Below, one piece after another: positions 1 to 6,945 of a DNA stretch of 64,000 nt. Numbering within the stretch: the first letter of the stretch is position 1; each line of letters begins with the position of its first letter. Source of the DNA: Microbacterium gubbeenense DSM 15944. GTDB taxonomy: Bacteria > Actinomycetota > Actinomycetes > Actinomycetales > Microbacteriaceae. The notes beneath the pieces were generated by a model. The model was not told the DNA's origin. It saw only the letters and a program-made list of their open reading frames with translations, and made no database searches. A program made the translations under genes and the position numbers. The stretch is from assembly GCF_000422745.1 (NCBI RefSeq), contig NZ_KE383914.1, positions 257,021-321,020 on the forward strand, read 5' to 3'.

Positions 1-15
1 CGAAGTAACCACCCC

Positions 16-1491
16 ATGTGCGGCATCGTCGGAATGGTCGGTCGCGGCCATGTGAACCAAGACATCTACGACGCTCTCCTTCTGCTGCAGCACCGCGGCC
101 AGGACGCTACGGGCATCTCGACGGCAGAGCCGACGGGCATCATGCACACGGTGAAGAACCACGGCATGGTGCGCGAGGCGTTCCGCACGCGCGACATGCG
201 CACGCTGCTCGGCAACGTCGGCCTCGGCCACGTGCGCTATGCCACGCGCGGCACGGCGTCGAGCGAGGAAGAAGCGCAGCCCTTCTACGTCAACGCCCCG
301 TACGGCATCACGCTGATCCACAACGGCAACCTCACCAACACCCGCGAGCTGACCGAGGAGATGGCGAAGAAAGACCGCCGCCACCTGAACTCCTCGAGCG
401 ACACCGAGCTGCTGCTCAACGTGCTCGCGAGCGAGCTGCAGGAGACGACGAGCGCCGTCGACCTGGATCCGGATCGCATCTTCCACGCGGTCGCGCGCAC
501 GCAGCGCCGCATCGAGGGCGCGTACGCGGTCGTGTCGTTCATCGCGGGGTACGGCCTGTTGGCGTTCCGGGATCCGTTCGGCATTCGCCCGTTGATTCTC
601 GGGCGCCGCACCGCCACCGACGGCGGCGACGAGTGGGTCGTCGCGAGCGAGTCGCTCGTGCTCGAGAACGCCGATTACGAGATCGTGCGCGAGATTGCGC
701 CGGGCGAGGCGGTCTTCATCACGGGCGAGGGCGAGCTGTTCAGCCGCCAGTGCGCGGCGGATCCGAAGCTCGCGCCGTGCGCGTTCGAATACGTGTATCT
801 CGCGCGCCCCGACTCGATCATGAACGGTCAGAGCATCTACGACTCGCGCCTGCGCATGGGCGAGAAGCTCGCGGCGACGATCGCGAAGCACACCCCGGTC
901 GACGAGTTCGACGTGGTCATGCCGATCCCCGACTCCTCCCGCCCCGCGGCCATGGAGGTCGCGCGCGTGCTGGGCATCGAGTATCGCGAGGGGTTCTACA
1001 AGAACCGTTACGTGGGCCGCACGTTCATCATGCCGGGGCAGGAGACGCGCAAGAAGAGCGTGCGTCAGAAGCTCAACGCGATGTCGACCGAGTTCCAGGG
1101 CAAGAACGTTCTCCTGATCGACGACTCGATCGTGCGCGGCACGACGAGCAAGCAGATCATCCAGATGGCGCGCGATGCTGGCGCAGTGAGCGTGACATTC
1201 GCCTCGGCCGCACCGCCCGTGCGGTACCCGCACGTGTACGGCATCAACATGCCGTCGGCGACCGAACTCATTGCTCACGGTCGCACGATCCCGGAGATCG
1301 GCCAGGAGCTCGGCGCGGATCACATCGTGTTCCAGGAGCCCGAGGACCTCAAGGCCGCCATCGTCGAGGGAAGCGCGGTGGGCGGCGTCGTCCTCGACGA
1401 CGTCGACATGAGCTGCTTCGACGGCCAGTACGTCACCGGCACGATCACCGACGAGTACCTCGAGTGGGTCGCGGCGACGCAGACGTCGTAA
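16..1491 (+). CDS. purF: Amidophosphoribosyltransferase (PurF)
   Basis: Cytosolic enzyme of the first committed step of purine synthesis: it converts PRPP and glutamine to phosphoribosylamine. The 491-aa length is normal for the family. The protein starts Met-Cys-Gly-Ile-Val-Gly, so Cys2 becomes the N-terminal nucleophile of the class II glutaminase domain. HRGQDATGIS and HNGNLTN are the glutaminase loops. The C-terminal phosphoribosyltransferase half carries the PRPP loop VLLIDDSIVRGTTSK at about residues 365-379. No purM follows on this strand; the next gene is convergent. The ATG at 16 is fixed by the required Cys2. Identity is essentially certain from sequence motifs. Confidence 0.97.
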   Translation: MCGIVGMVGRGHVNQDIYDALLLLQHRGQDATGISTAEPTGIMHTVKNHGMVREAFRTRDMRTLLGNVGLGHVRYATRGTASSEEEAQPFYVNAPYGITLIHNGNLTNTRELTEEMAKKDRRHLNSSSDTELLLNVLASELQETTSAVDLDPDRIFHAVARTQRRIEGAYAVVSFIAGYGLLAFRDPFGIRPLILGRRTATDGGDEWVVASESLVLENADYEIVREIAPGEAVFITGEGELFSRQCAADPKLAPCAFEYVYLARPDSIMNGQSIYDSRLRMGEKLAATIAKHTPVDEFDVVMPIPDSSRPAAMEVARVLGIEYREGFYKNRYVGRTFIMPGQETRKKSVRQKLNAMSTEFQGKNVLLIDDSIVRGTTSKQIIQMARDAGAVSVTFASAAPPVRYPHVYGINMPSATELIAHGRTIPEIGQELGADHIVFQEPEDLKAAIVEGSAVGGVVLDDVDMSCFDGQYVTGTITDEYLEWVAATQTS

Positions 1492-1551
1492 CCGCGCGGG
1501 CGATACGATGCGGCTGCGGTCGATCGCCCCGGGCCGCAGGCAGGATCCGTG

Positions 1552-2133
1552 TCAGGCGTCGAGAGAGGCGCCTCGCACGATGCCGATGATGCCCATCGCG
1601 ACGAGCGATGCGCCGAGGAAGATCCACAGCCACAGTGCGGACATGAGCGGCGAGATCACGACGAACACGCCTGCGAGCACGCTGATGATGCCGTAGAAGA
1701 TCGACCAGCCCTTGTGCGCCTTCGTGGCGCCGGGGAGCGCCCGATCCTTCACTCCGAGCGAGAACAAGGACACGACGCCGTCGATGATCCATGCGGCGCC
1801 GATGAACGTCGTCACGAACACCGCGAGCAGCAGAGTTGACTCGCCGAGGTTGCCGAAAGCGACGATGCCGGCAGCGAGGAAGACGAGGCCGAGGACGACC
1901 AGGCCCGCCCGGGTCCAACCGCCGACGCCCTTCGACCTGATCCCGTTCACGAGGCTCATGAGGCCGGCGAGGATCGCGTAGACGGCGATCACGATGGTCA
2001 CGGCCATCGCCGACTTCACCGGCCACACGAGCACGACGATGCCGAAGATGAGCGACATGATTCCGCTCGCGAGGATCACCGTGCGCAGGGTCTTGAGAGT
2101 GCCGAACTCGGACGCGGCGGGAGTGGTGTTCAT
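1552..2133 (-). CDS. DUF308 / HdeD-type membrane protein
   Basis: A 193-aa integral membrane protein with about six hydrophobic segments, paired in the manner of the DUF308 (HdeD-like) family, whose biochemical role is not established. The N-terminal 20 residues are polar and probably cytosolic. It is convergent with purF and divergent from nothing close. The start ATG is supported by a -10-like TAGCCT that ends exactly 6 nt upstream on the minus strand (2140-2145), the leaderless arrangement seen at several other genes here. In E. coli HdeD is linked to acid resistance, but nothing in this sequence supports that specific role. Confidence 0.8.
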   Translation of the reverse strand: MNTTPAASEFGTLKTLRTVILASGIMSLIFGIVVLVWPVKSAMAVTIVIAVYAILAGLMSLVNGIRSKGVGGWTRAGLVVLGLVFLAAGIVAFGNLGESTLLLAVFVTTFIGAAWIIDGVVSLFSLGVKDRALPGATKAHKGWSIFYGIISVLAGVFVVISPLMSALWLWIFLGASLVAMGIIGIVRGASLDA

Positions 2134-2168
2134 GGCATGAGGCTACCGCGCCGGGTCCGAGATCGCGC

Positions 2169-2184
2169 GAGCCGCAACTGCGGA
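2169..2184 (+). repeat. Half copy of the 63-bp palindromic element
   Basis: GAGCCGCAACTGCGGA matches the left arm of the four 63-bp palindromes found around 10.4-11.8 kb (consensus GAGCCxCAACTGCGGAG). No matching right arm follows. It sits in the short gap between the DUF308 gene and the MerR gene, so it may be a decayed copy. Confidence 0.5.
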
Positions 2185-2206
2185 AAACAGCCCCTCGCGC
2201 GGACGC

Positions 2207-2962
2207 CTACGCCCGATCCGCCCACTCGTGGAGCGCCTCTCGCACGAACTCAGCACCCTCGGACCCGCCGTAGTTCGCGCCGAAGCGCGGATCCGCGACG
2301 TACATGTCGCCGAGGCCGCGCACGTATCCGGCGACTTGCGCGGGATCCTCTGCGGGGGTACCCGGCACGCCGCGCAGCCAGGCGACGTGGCGCTCGGCAA
2401 GCGTCTGAGCCTCATCCGAGGCGGGATCGACGCCCCTCGAGGCAGCCTCCTGCCATTGCGCCGAGAGCTGCGCGGTCTCCTGCTGGAAGGCCGTGCGGTT
2501 GGTATCGCTGAGACCGCGCCACCAGCGGTCCGAACGGGCGTATGCGTCCGCGCCCCAGCGACGCGTGACCTCCTCCTTGTGCTGGGTGCGATCGAACCCG
2601 TCGAACATGTTCTCGTCCATGGGACGTTCTCCTCTTCCTAAGGCATCGACCGTGTGCATGACGGCGGCCATCTGCCGCTCGATTCGGTCTTTCTCTGTCT
2701 GAAGCCACTCGAGATGCGTGCCGAGGGCGGCGGCTTCATCGCCCGAAGCATCGAGGGCATCCGCGATCTGCGGAAGACCAAGGCCGAGCTGCCGAAGCAG
2801 CAGGATGCGCTGCAGGCGTACGAGCTCGACGGATCCGTACAGTCGGTATCCGTTCGAGCCCGCGCGCGCGGGGCGCAGGAGCCCGATGCTGTCGTAATGG
2901 CGCAGCGTGCGACTCGTCGTGCCCGTGAGACGGGCGACCTGCTGGATCGGTATCTCGTTCAT
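2207..2962 (-). CDS. MerR-family regulator of TipA type
   Basis: A 251-aa transcription regulator. The N-terminus (IPIQQVARLTGTTSRTLRHYDSIGLL) is a MerR winged-helix domain, followed by a long dimerisation helix and, from about residue 115, a TipAS-like domain (start around FDGFDRTQHKEEV) that in Streptomyces TipA binds thiopeptide and related ligands. Length equals that of full TipAL. I chose the ATG at 2962 rather than the open frame upstream because it begins exactly at the MerR fold. Directly upstream lies a 6-bp inverted repeat within a promoter with an apparent 19-bp spacer, the classical MerR arrangement, so autoregulation is likely. Nearby DUF4097/PadR genes are divergent. The ligand is unknown. 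Confidence 0.88.
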   Translation of the reverse strand: MNEIPIQQVARLTGTTSRTLRHYDSIGLLRPARAGSNGYRLYGSVELVRLQRILLLRQLGLGLPQIADALDASGDEAAALGTHLEWLQTEKDRIERQMAAVMHTVDALGRGERPMDENMFDGFDRTQHKEEVTRRWGADAYARSDRWWRGLSDTNRTAFQQETAQLSAQWQEAASRGVDPASDEAQTLAERHVAWLRGVPGTPAEDPAQVAGYVRGLGDMYVADPRFGANYGGSEGAEFVREALHEWADRA

Positions 2963-2978
2963 GTGTTCCACGTTAGAA

Positions 2979-3001
2979 GTTGACGCTGCGGCAAGGTCAA
3001 C
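2979..3001 (-). promoter_or_regulatory. MerR-type operator/promoter
   Basis: On the minus strand GTTGAC and GTCAAC form a perfect 6-bp inverted repeat with an 11-bp centre. TTGACC can be the -35 box and TAACGT, 19 bp further, the -10. A 19-bp spacer with the dyad between the boxes is the hallmark of MerR-controlled promoters. It lies 17 bp before the regulator start, so autoregulation is inferred. Confidence 0.6.
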
Positions 3002-3057
3002 CGTGCGATGCTGAGAGTTTCTCAAGAGCGCTGGCCAAACGCGATACATCGTGTTTA

Positions 3058-3077
3058 ACTCAAGCTATATCTCGAGT
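3058..3077 (+). promoter_or_regulatory. Imperfect palindrome, candidate PadR operator
   Basis: A 20-bp imperfect dyad (16 of 20 positions symmetric, centre TATA, outer arms ACTC and GAGT) directly before the Shine-Dalgarno of the DUF4097 gene. A second short dyad CGATACATCG lies 8 bp upstream at 3042-3051. The operon encodes its own PadR repressor, so these are the natural candidates for its sites. This is inference; no PadR consensus was tested. Confidence 0.4.
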
Positions 3078-3088
3078 AAGGAGTGAGC

Positions 3089-3943
3089 ATGGTCAATGAG
3101 AAATGGGTCATCCATCCCGGTGAGGCGCGCGTCATCGACGTCGCCGACATCACTCGGCTGAAGGCAGCGCTCGTCGGTGGGCAGATCGACATCGTCGCCC
3201 ACGACGAGGATCACGTGCGGGTCGAGGTGCACAGCGTTGCCGTCAAGGATCTGCGCATCGAGGTCACGGGCTCAGAGCTCGAGATCGACCACCCGCAGCT
3301 GCGCTGGGACAACTTCATCAGGGCTTTCGGCCACTTCGGATCCTCTGGGCCCCGCGCCGAGATCTCCGTCGCCGTGCCGCGCCGCGTCGAGCTGTCGCTC
3401 GGCGTCGTGTCGGCGAGCGCGCTCGTCGCCGGCCTCGAGGCAGACGCCACGATCAACGCGGTCTCGGGCGACGTGCTGGTCGACGGCCTCACGGGCTCGA
3501 TCAACACGCACGCCGTCTCGAGCGACGTGCAGGTGCGCGGCCTCGTCGGCGGCTTCTCGAGCGACATCGTCTCCGGCGACATCGCCGTGGCGGGCGAGGT
3601 GTCGCAGACCGACATCAACACCGTCTCCGGATCCGTGTTCATCGACGCCGAGGGTGCGCTGCAGAAGGCCGAGTTCAACTCGGTCTCCGGCGCCGTCGCC
3701 CTGCGCCTCGACGACGAGTACCCGGGGCAGTACAACGTGCACACGATCAGCGGTCGCGTGCAGATCGACGGTGTCTCGCGGTCGAAGAACTACTCGGGCC
3801 ACGCGGGCGCGCTCGCGGGCATGTTCGTCGACGTGCGGGCGAACACGGTCTCGGGCGACGTCTCGGTGCTGCGCCGTGGCGGCGGGGCCCCGTCGGGCGG
3901 AACCGACACCGAGGTCGAGTGGCCGAACGGGGGAGAGCGCTGA
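3089..3943 (+). CDS. DUF4097 beta-strand repeat protein
   Basis: A 284-aa protein made mostly of short repeated beta-strand turns of the form xNTVSGDVxVxG (for example INAVSGDVLVDG, SSDIVSGDIAVAG, INTVSGSVFID), the signature of DUF4097, which forms a right-handed beta solenoid. It has no signal peptide or membrane segment, so it is probably cytosolic. Family function is unknown, although it is very often encoded beside PadR regulators, as here. The ATG at 3089 is preferred over the GTG at 3083 because AAGGAG (3078-3083) is then well spaced. The stop overlaps the start of the PadR gene, implying translational coupling. Confidence 0.85.
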   Translation: MVNEKWVIHPGEARVIDVADITRLKAALVGGQIDIVAHDEDHVRVEVHSVAVKDLRIEVTGSELEIDHPQLRWDNFIRAFGHFGSSGPRAEISVAVPRRVELSLGVVSASALVAGLEADATINAVSGDVLVDGLTGSINTHAVSSDVQVRGLVGGFSSDIVSGDIAVAGEVSQTDINTVSGSVFIDAEGALQKAEFNSVSGAVALRLDDEYPGQYNVHTISGRVQIDGVSRSKNYSGHAGALAGMFVDVRANTVSGDVSVLRRGGGAPSGGTDTEVEWPNGGER

Positions 3944-4542
3944 TGGCCTCCGTCTTCAATCACGGCGACCTGCGCCTGTACCTGCTGAGCCTGCTCGACG
4001 AGAAGCCGATGCACGGCTACGGCATCATCCAGGCGCTCGGCGAGCGCACGGGCGGTACCTACACCCCGAGCGCGGGCACGATCTACCCGCGCCTGGCGAA
4101 GCTCGAGGAGGAGGGGCTCGTCACCAAGACGCAGGACGGCCGCACCGCGGTCTACGAGATCACCGACGCCGGTCGTGCCGAGGTGCGCGATCGTGCCGAG
4201 GAGATCGACGGCATCCAGAACGGGCTGTCCGACTCGGTGCGCCTCATCGCCGACGGGGTGCGCCAGAGCGTGCGCGAGGCGATGAAGAGCATGCGCGCGG
4301 ACCTCGCCGCCGCCCAGGCCTCGCCCGAGCCGGAGCCGGCGAGCGAAGAGGATCCGCGGGTCGCGGCCCGACTGCTCCTCTCGCGAGCGGAGACGGCGGT
4401 GGCGGCGTTCCGCGGATCCGTTCGTGCCGACCTGCGCACGCACGTCGCGAGGGGCGGAGCCGTCACGACGGAGGCGGTCGAGACCTTGGAGCGCGACCTC
4501 GACCTCGCCGCCGCCCGCCTCCGCACAGCCCTCCGCGGCTGA
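3943..4542 (+). CDS. PadR-family transcriptional regulator
   Basis: A 199-aa repressor with an N-terminal PadR winged helix (LRLYLLSLLDEKPMHGYGIIQAL, then GTIYPRLAKLEEEGLV) and a long helical C-terminal part, rich in Glu/Ala, for dimerisation. The ATG at 3943 shares one base with the TGA of the DUF4097 gene (TGATG) and has GGGAGAG upstream; an earlier in-frame start at 3919 would add nine residues that do not fit the family. Probably represses its own operon through the dyads near 3042-3077. An inverted-repeat terminator follows directly. Confidence 0.9.
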   Translation: MASVFNHGDLRLYLLSLLDEKPMHGYGIIQALGERTGGTYTPSAGTIYPRLAKLEEEGLVTKTQDGRTAVYEITDAGRAEVRDRAEEIDGIQNGLSDSVRLIADGVRQSVREAMKSMRADLAAAQASPEPEPASEEDPRVAARLLLSRAETAVAAFRGSVRADLRTHVARGGAVTTEAVETLERDLDLAAARLRTALRG

Positions 4543-4550
4543 TCGCACCG

Positions 4551-4596
4551 ACAACGCAGTCGATCCGTCCGGCGTCGGGCGGATCGACTGCGTTGT
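4551..4596 (+). terminator. Strong hairpin terminator after the PadR gene
   Basis: A perfect 17-bp stem (4551-4567 with 4580-4596) around a 12-nt loop, starting 9 bp after the PadR stop. There is no U-tract, which is common for GC-rich actinobacterial terminators. It also lies only 28 bp before the MFS gene, so it separates the two units. Confidence 0.75.
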
Positions 4597-4623
4597 GGGT
4601 GGCCGCGGGTAAACTGAACAGAT

Positions 4624-5889
4624 ATGCCACGCCTGCAGAATTCCCCGAGGTGGCTGAGGGTCGCTGTCTGGGCCATCGCCTGCATCGCGTATCTCGCGGC
4701 GATCATGTCGCGCACCTCGCTGTCAGCGACCGCCGCGATCGCGAGCGACCGCTTCGCTCTGACGAGCGGCGATCTCGCCACCTTCGGCATGCTGCAGCTG
4801 ATCGTGTACGCGGGCGCGCAGATCCCCGCCGGCATGCTGATCGATCGCCTCGGCGGCCGGGCCGTTCTCCTGACCGGCCTCGTCATTGTGGCGGGCAGTC
4901 AACTGCTGATCGGCTTCGGTGACACGTTCGCGACGCTGCTGATCGCCCGCGCGTTCGCAGGGCTCGGCGACGCGCTCGTTTTCCCGTCCGCCGTGCGCCT
5001 GACCGCCGTCTCGCTGCCGACCAGATGGATCTCGATCGGCACGCAGATGATCGGCGTCGTCGGAAACTTCGGCATGGTCGTCACCGCGACTCCGCTCGTG
5101 CTGCTCGTCGACGCAGCCGGGTGGCCCGCCGGTTACGCCGTCATGGCGGCCTTCACGGGCATCGTCGCGCTCGTCGCGTTCGGCATTCTGCAGGGCATGG
5201 GTAAAGATCCATCGCGCACGGCGAGCGGAGAGAGTCTCGGATCCGTGCTGCGCGGCACCCTGGAATCGCTGCGGCAGGGCGGGGCATGGCTCGCGTTCAC
5301 CGGTCATCTCATGGCGGCCGCCGCCTTCACCGCCTTCGTCGTCACGTGGGGGCCGCTGTTCCTCGAGCACGGTGCGGGCCTCGACGCGGGCGGGATCGGC
5401 CTGTTCCTGCTCGCCATCCCGTTTGTGGGCATGGTCGCGGGCACCCTGCTCGGGCGCGTGCTCGTCGGCCGTCCGCGGCTCAGAGCGCGCGTGCTCGTCG
5501 GATCCGTGGTCTCGCAGATCGTCGCGTGGATCCTCGTGCTGACCTGGCCCGCGCCGACTCCGATCGCGCTGCTGGTCGTGCTGGCGCTGTGCACGGGCGT
5601 CGGCGGCCCCGCATCGCTCACGGCGTTCGATATCGCGCGGGAGATCATCCCGGGCAACCTCGCGGCGCGGGCGAACGGCATCGTCAACACGGGCGGATTC
5701 TCGGGTGCGCTGGTCATCATTTGGCTCACCGGGGTCATGCTCACGGCGCAGGGTGCGACGGCGCCCGGGTCCTACTCGATGGAGGCCTTCGGCATCGCGT
5801 TCATCCCGATGCTCGTGCTACTCGCGGTCGCGCTCGTGGTGTTCTTGATCCTCGATGGGCGCTACGGATCCGCCAAGAAACGGGCGTGA
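4624..5889 (+). CDS. MFS transporter
   Basis: A 421-aa major facilitator superfamily permease with 12 predicted membrane helices and an MFS motif A-like loop (GMLIDRLGGRAVLLTG) between helices 2 and 3. Substrate cannot be told from the sequence; the shape resembles cyanate/nitroimidazole or general metabolite transporters. It is a single-gene unit, bounded by hairpins on both sides. A possible -10 box TAAACT at 4610-4615 lies 8 nt before the ATG, suggesting a very short or absent leader. Confidence 0.88.
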   Translation: MPRLQNSPRWLRVAVWAIACIAYLAAIMSRTSLSATAAIASDRFALTSGDLATFGMLQLIVYAGAQIPAGMLIDRLGGRAVLLTGLVIVAGSQLLIGFGDTFATLLIARAFAGLGDALVFPSAVRLTAVSLPTRWISIGTQMIGVVGNFGMVVTATPLVLLVDAAGWPAGYAVMAAFTGIVALVAFGILQGMGKDPSRTASGESLGSVLRGTLESLRQGGAWLAFTGHLMAAAAFTAFVVTWGPLFLEHGAGLDAGGIGLFLLAIPFVGMVAGTLLGRVLVGRPRLRARVLVGSVVSQIVAWILVLTWPAPTPIALLVVLALCTGVGGPASLTAFDIAREIIPGNLAARANGIVNTGGFSGALVIIWLTGVMLTAQGATAPGSYSMEAFGIAFIPMLVLLAVALVVFLILDGRYGSAKKRA

Positions 5890-5897
5890 TCGCACAG

Positions 5898-5934
5898 CAC
5901 AGGCGCCGCAGGTGAATCACCTGCGGCGCCTGTG
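5898..5934 (+). terminator. Perfect hairpin terminator between MFS and DUF3073 genes
   Basis: Eighteen-base perfect inverted repeat (5898-5915 and 5917-5934) centred on one base, between two convergent genes; it can serve both as a bidirectional terminator. Confidence 0.78.
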
Positions 5935-5948
5935 TGAACGAGGATCTG

Positions 5949-6134
5949 TTACACCCTCGCGGACTCGTCGTCCTCGCCTTCGCTGTCCTGTGCGTCGCCC
6001 CAACGGTCGACGTACTGGTTCTCGTCGTGATGCGTGAGCTCACGTTGGAGCGCCGCATAGTCCACGGTGGGACTGAACGACTTCAATTCACGAGCGAGCT
6101 TTGTGTGCTTCGCCTTCTGACGGCCACGCCCCAT
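5949..6134 (-). CDS. DUF3073 domain protein
   Basis: A 61-aa, highly charged small protein starting MGRGRQKAKHTKLAREL, the characteristic opening of the actinobacterial DUF3073 family, followed by a DYAALQREL segment and an acidic tail. Function is unknown in the family. The start is supported by a purine-rich site (AAAAGGGGG) upstream and a consensus TTGACA promoter. It is divergent from the universal stress protein gene. Confidence 0.88.
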   Translation of the reverse strand: MGRGRQKAKHTKLARELKSFSPTVDYAALQRELTHHDENQYVDRWGDAQDSEGEDDESARV

Positions 6135-6151
6135 AGCGCGTCGACCCCCTT

Positions 6152-6181
6152 TTAACGTCGATCTGGCGGGTGAGTTGTCAA
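6152..6181 (-). promoter_or_regulatory. Promoter of the DUF3073 gene
   Basis: On the minus strand TTGACA (6176-6181) is followed after 18 bp by CGTTAA (6152-6157), a fair sigma-70-type promoter just before the ribosome binding site of the DUF3073 gene. Confidence 0.5.
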
Positions 6182-6292
6182 ACCCTATTCAGATACATGC
6201 TTGCATGGCACCCGGAAAATTACCGGAAAGAGTAAGCTTTAGGGTACCACGGGGCCTGAACGGCAAGCTCCGCCGGCCGGAAGGAAGCAGTC

Positions 6293-6826
6293 ATGTCTGA
6301 TGCCCAGAACTCCTCTGACACACCTGTTGAGGCGCCCCACGGCGCCGTCATCGCGGCGGTCATTCCGGATTCCCCCGCGCGCGTCGTGACAGAGGCCGCG
6401 CGCTATGCCGAACTCCTCGGCGCGCAGCTCGCCGTGGTGCACGTCGACGTGACGCGGTTCGTTACCTATGAAGATCCTGATGGTGCCCCGCACACCGCGC
6501 CGATCGACATCAACGTCGATGCCGGTGTCGAGGAGCTCGCCGAGGTGACATCGCAAGTGTCGAAGGCCCTCGAGGGACGAAATGTCACGTGGTCGACGAC
6601 GCAGCTCGTCGGCGATCCGGCGCTCGCGATCAAGCACTTCGCGAACAAGATCGACGCCCCGCTCATCGTGATCGGCACGCGCAAGCGCGGCTTCGGCGAG
6701 TCGCTGCGCGAGTTCTTCACCGGATCCGTCGCCGTGCGATTGTCGCACCGTCAGCACCGCCCGCTGCTCGTGGTGCCGCTCGGTGAGCCCGTCGACGACG
6801 ACGCCCCCGTTTTCGACGAGTCGTGA
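6293..6826 (+). CDS. Universal stress protein (UspA family)
   Basis: A 177-aa cytosolic UspA-fold protein. It shows the alpha/beta start (GAVIAAVIPDSPARVVTEAARYA, AQLAVVHVDV) and the C-terminal IVIGTRKRGFGES...GSVAVRLSHRQHRPLLVVP block, equivalent to the GxxG-9x-G(S/T) nucleotide-binding motif. GGAAGGA lies 7 nt before the ATG. Single gene, divergent from DUF3073. ATP binding is likely from the motif; the stress it answers is unknown. Confidence 0.9.
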   Translation: MSDAQNSSDTPVEAPHGAVIAAVIPDSPARVVTEAARYAELLGAQLAVVHVDVTRFVTYEDPDGAPHTAPIDINVDAGVEELAEVTSQVSKALEGRNVTWSTTQLVGDPALAIKHFANKIDAPLIVIGTRKRGFGESLREFFTGSVAVRLSHRQHRPLLVVPLGEPVDDDAPVFDES

Positions 6827-6945
6827 CGCGTCATACCAGGGGCTGATCTCTCGTCATTCGCGGCACGCACATAGCGAGCGCGTGACAAACTGACAGCTGC
6901 GGATACGTCTGTGTATCGAAGCTGCCAGCACCCGAGGGATCCCCT

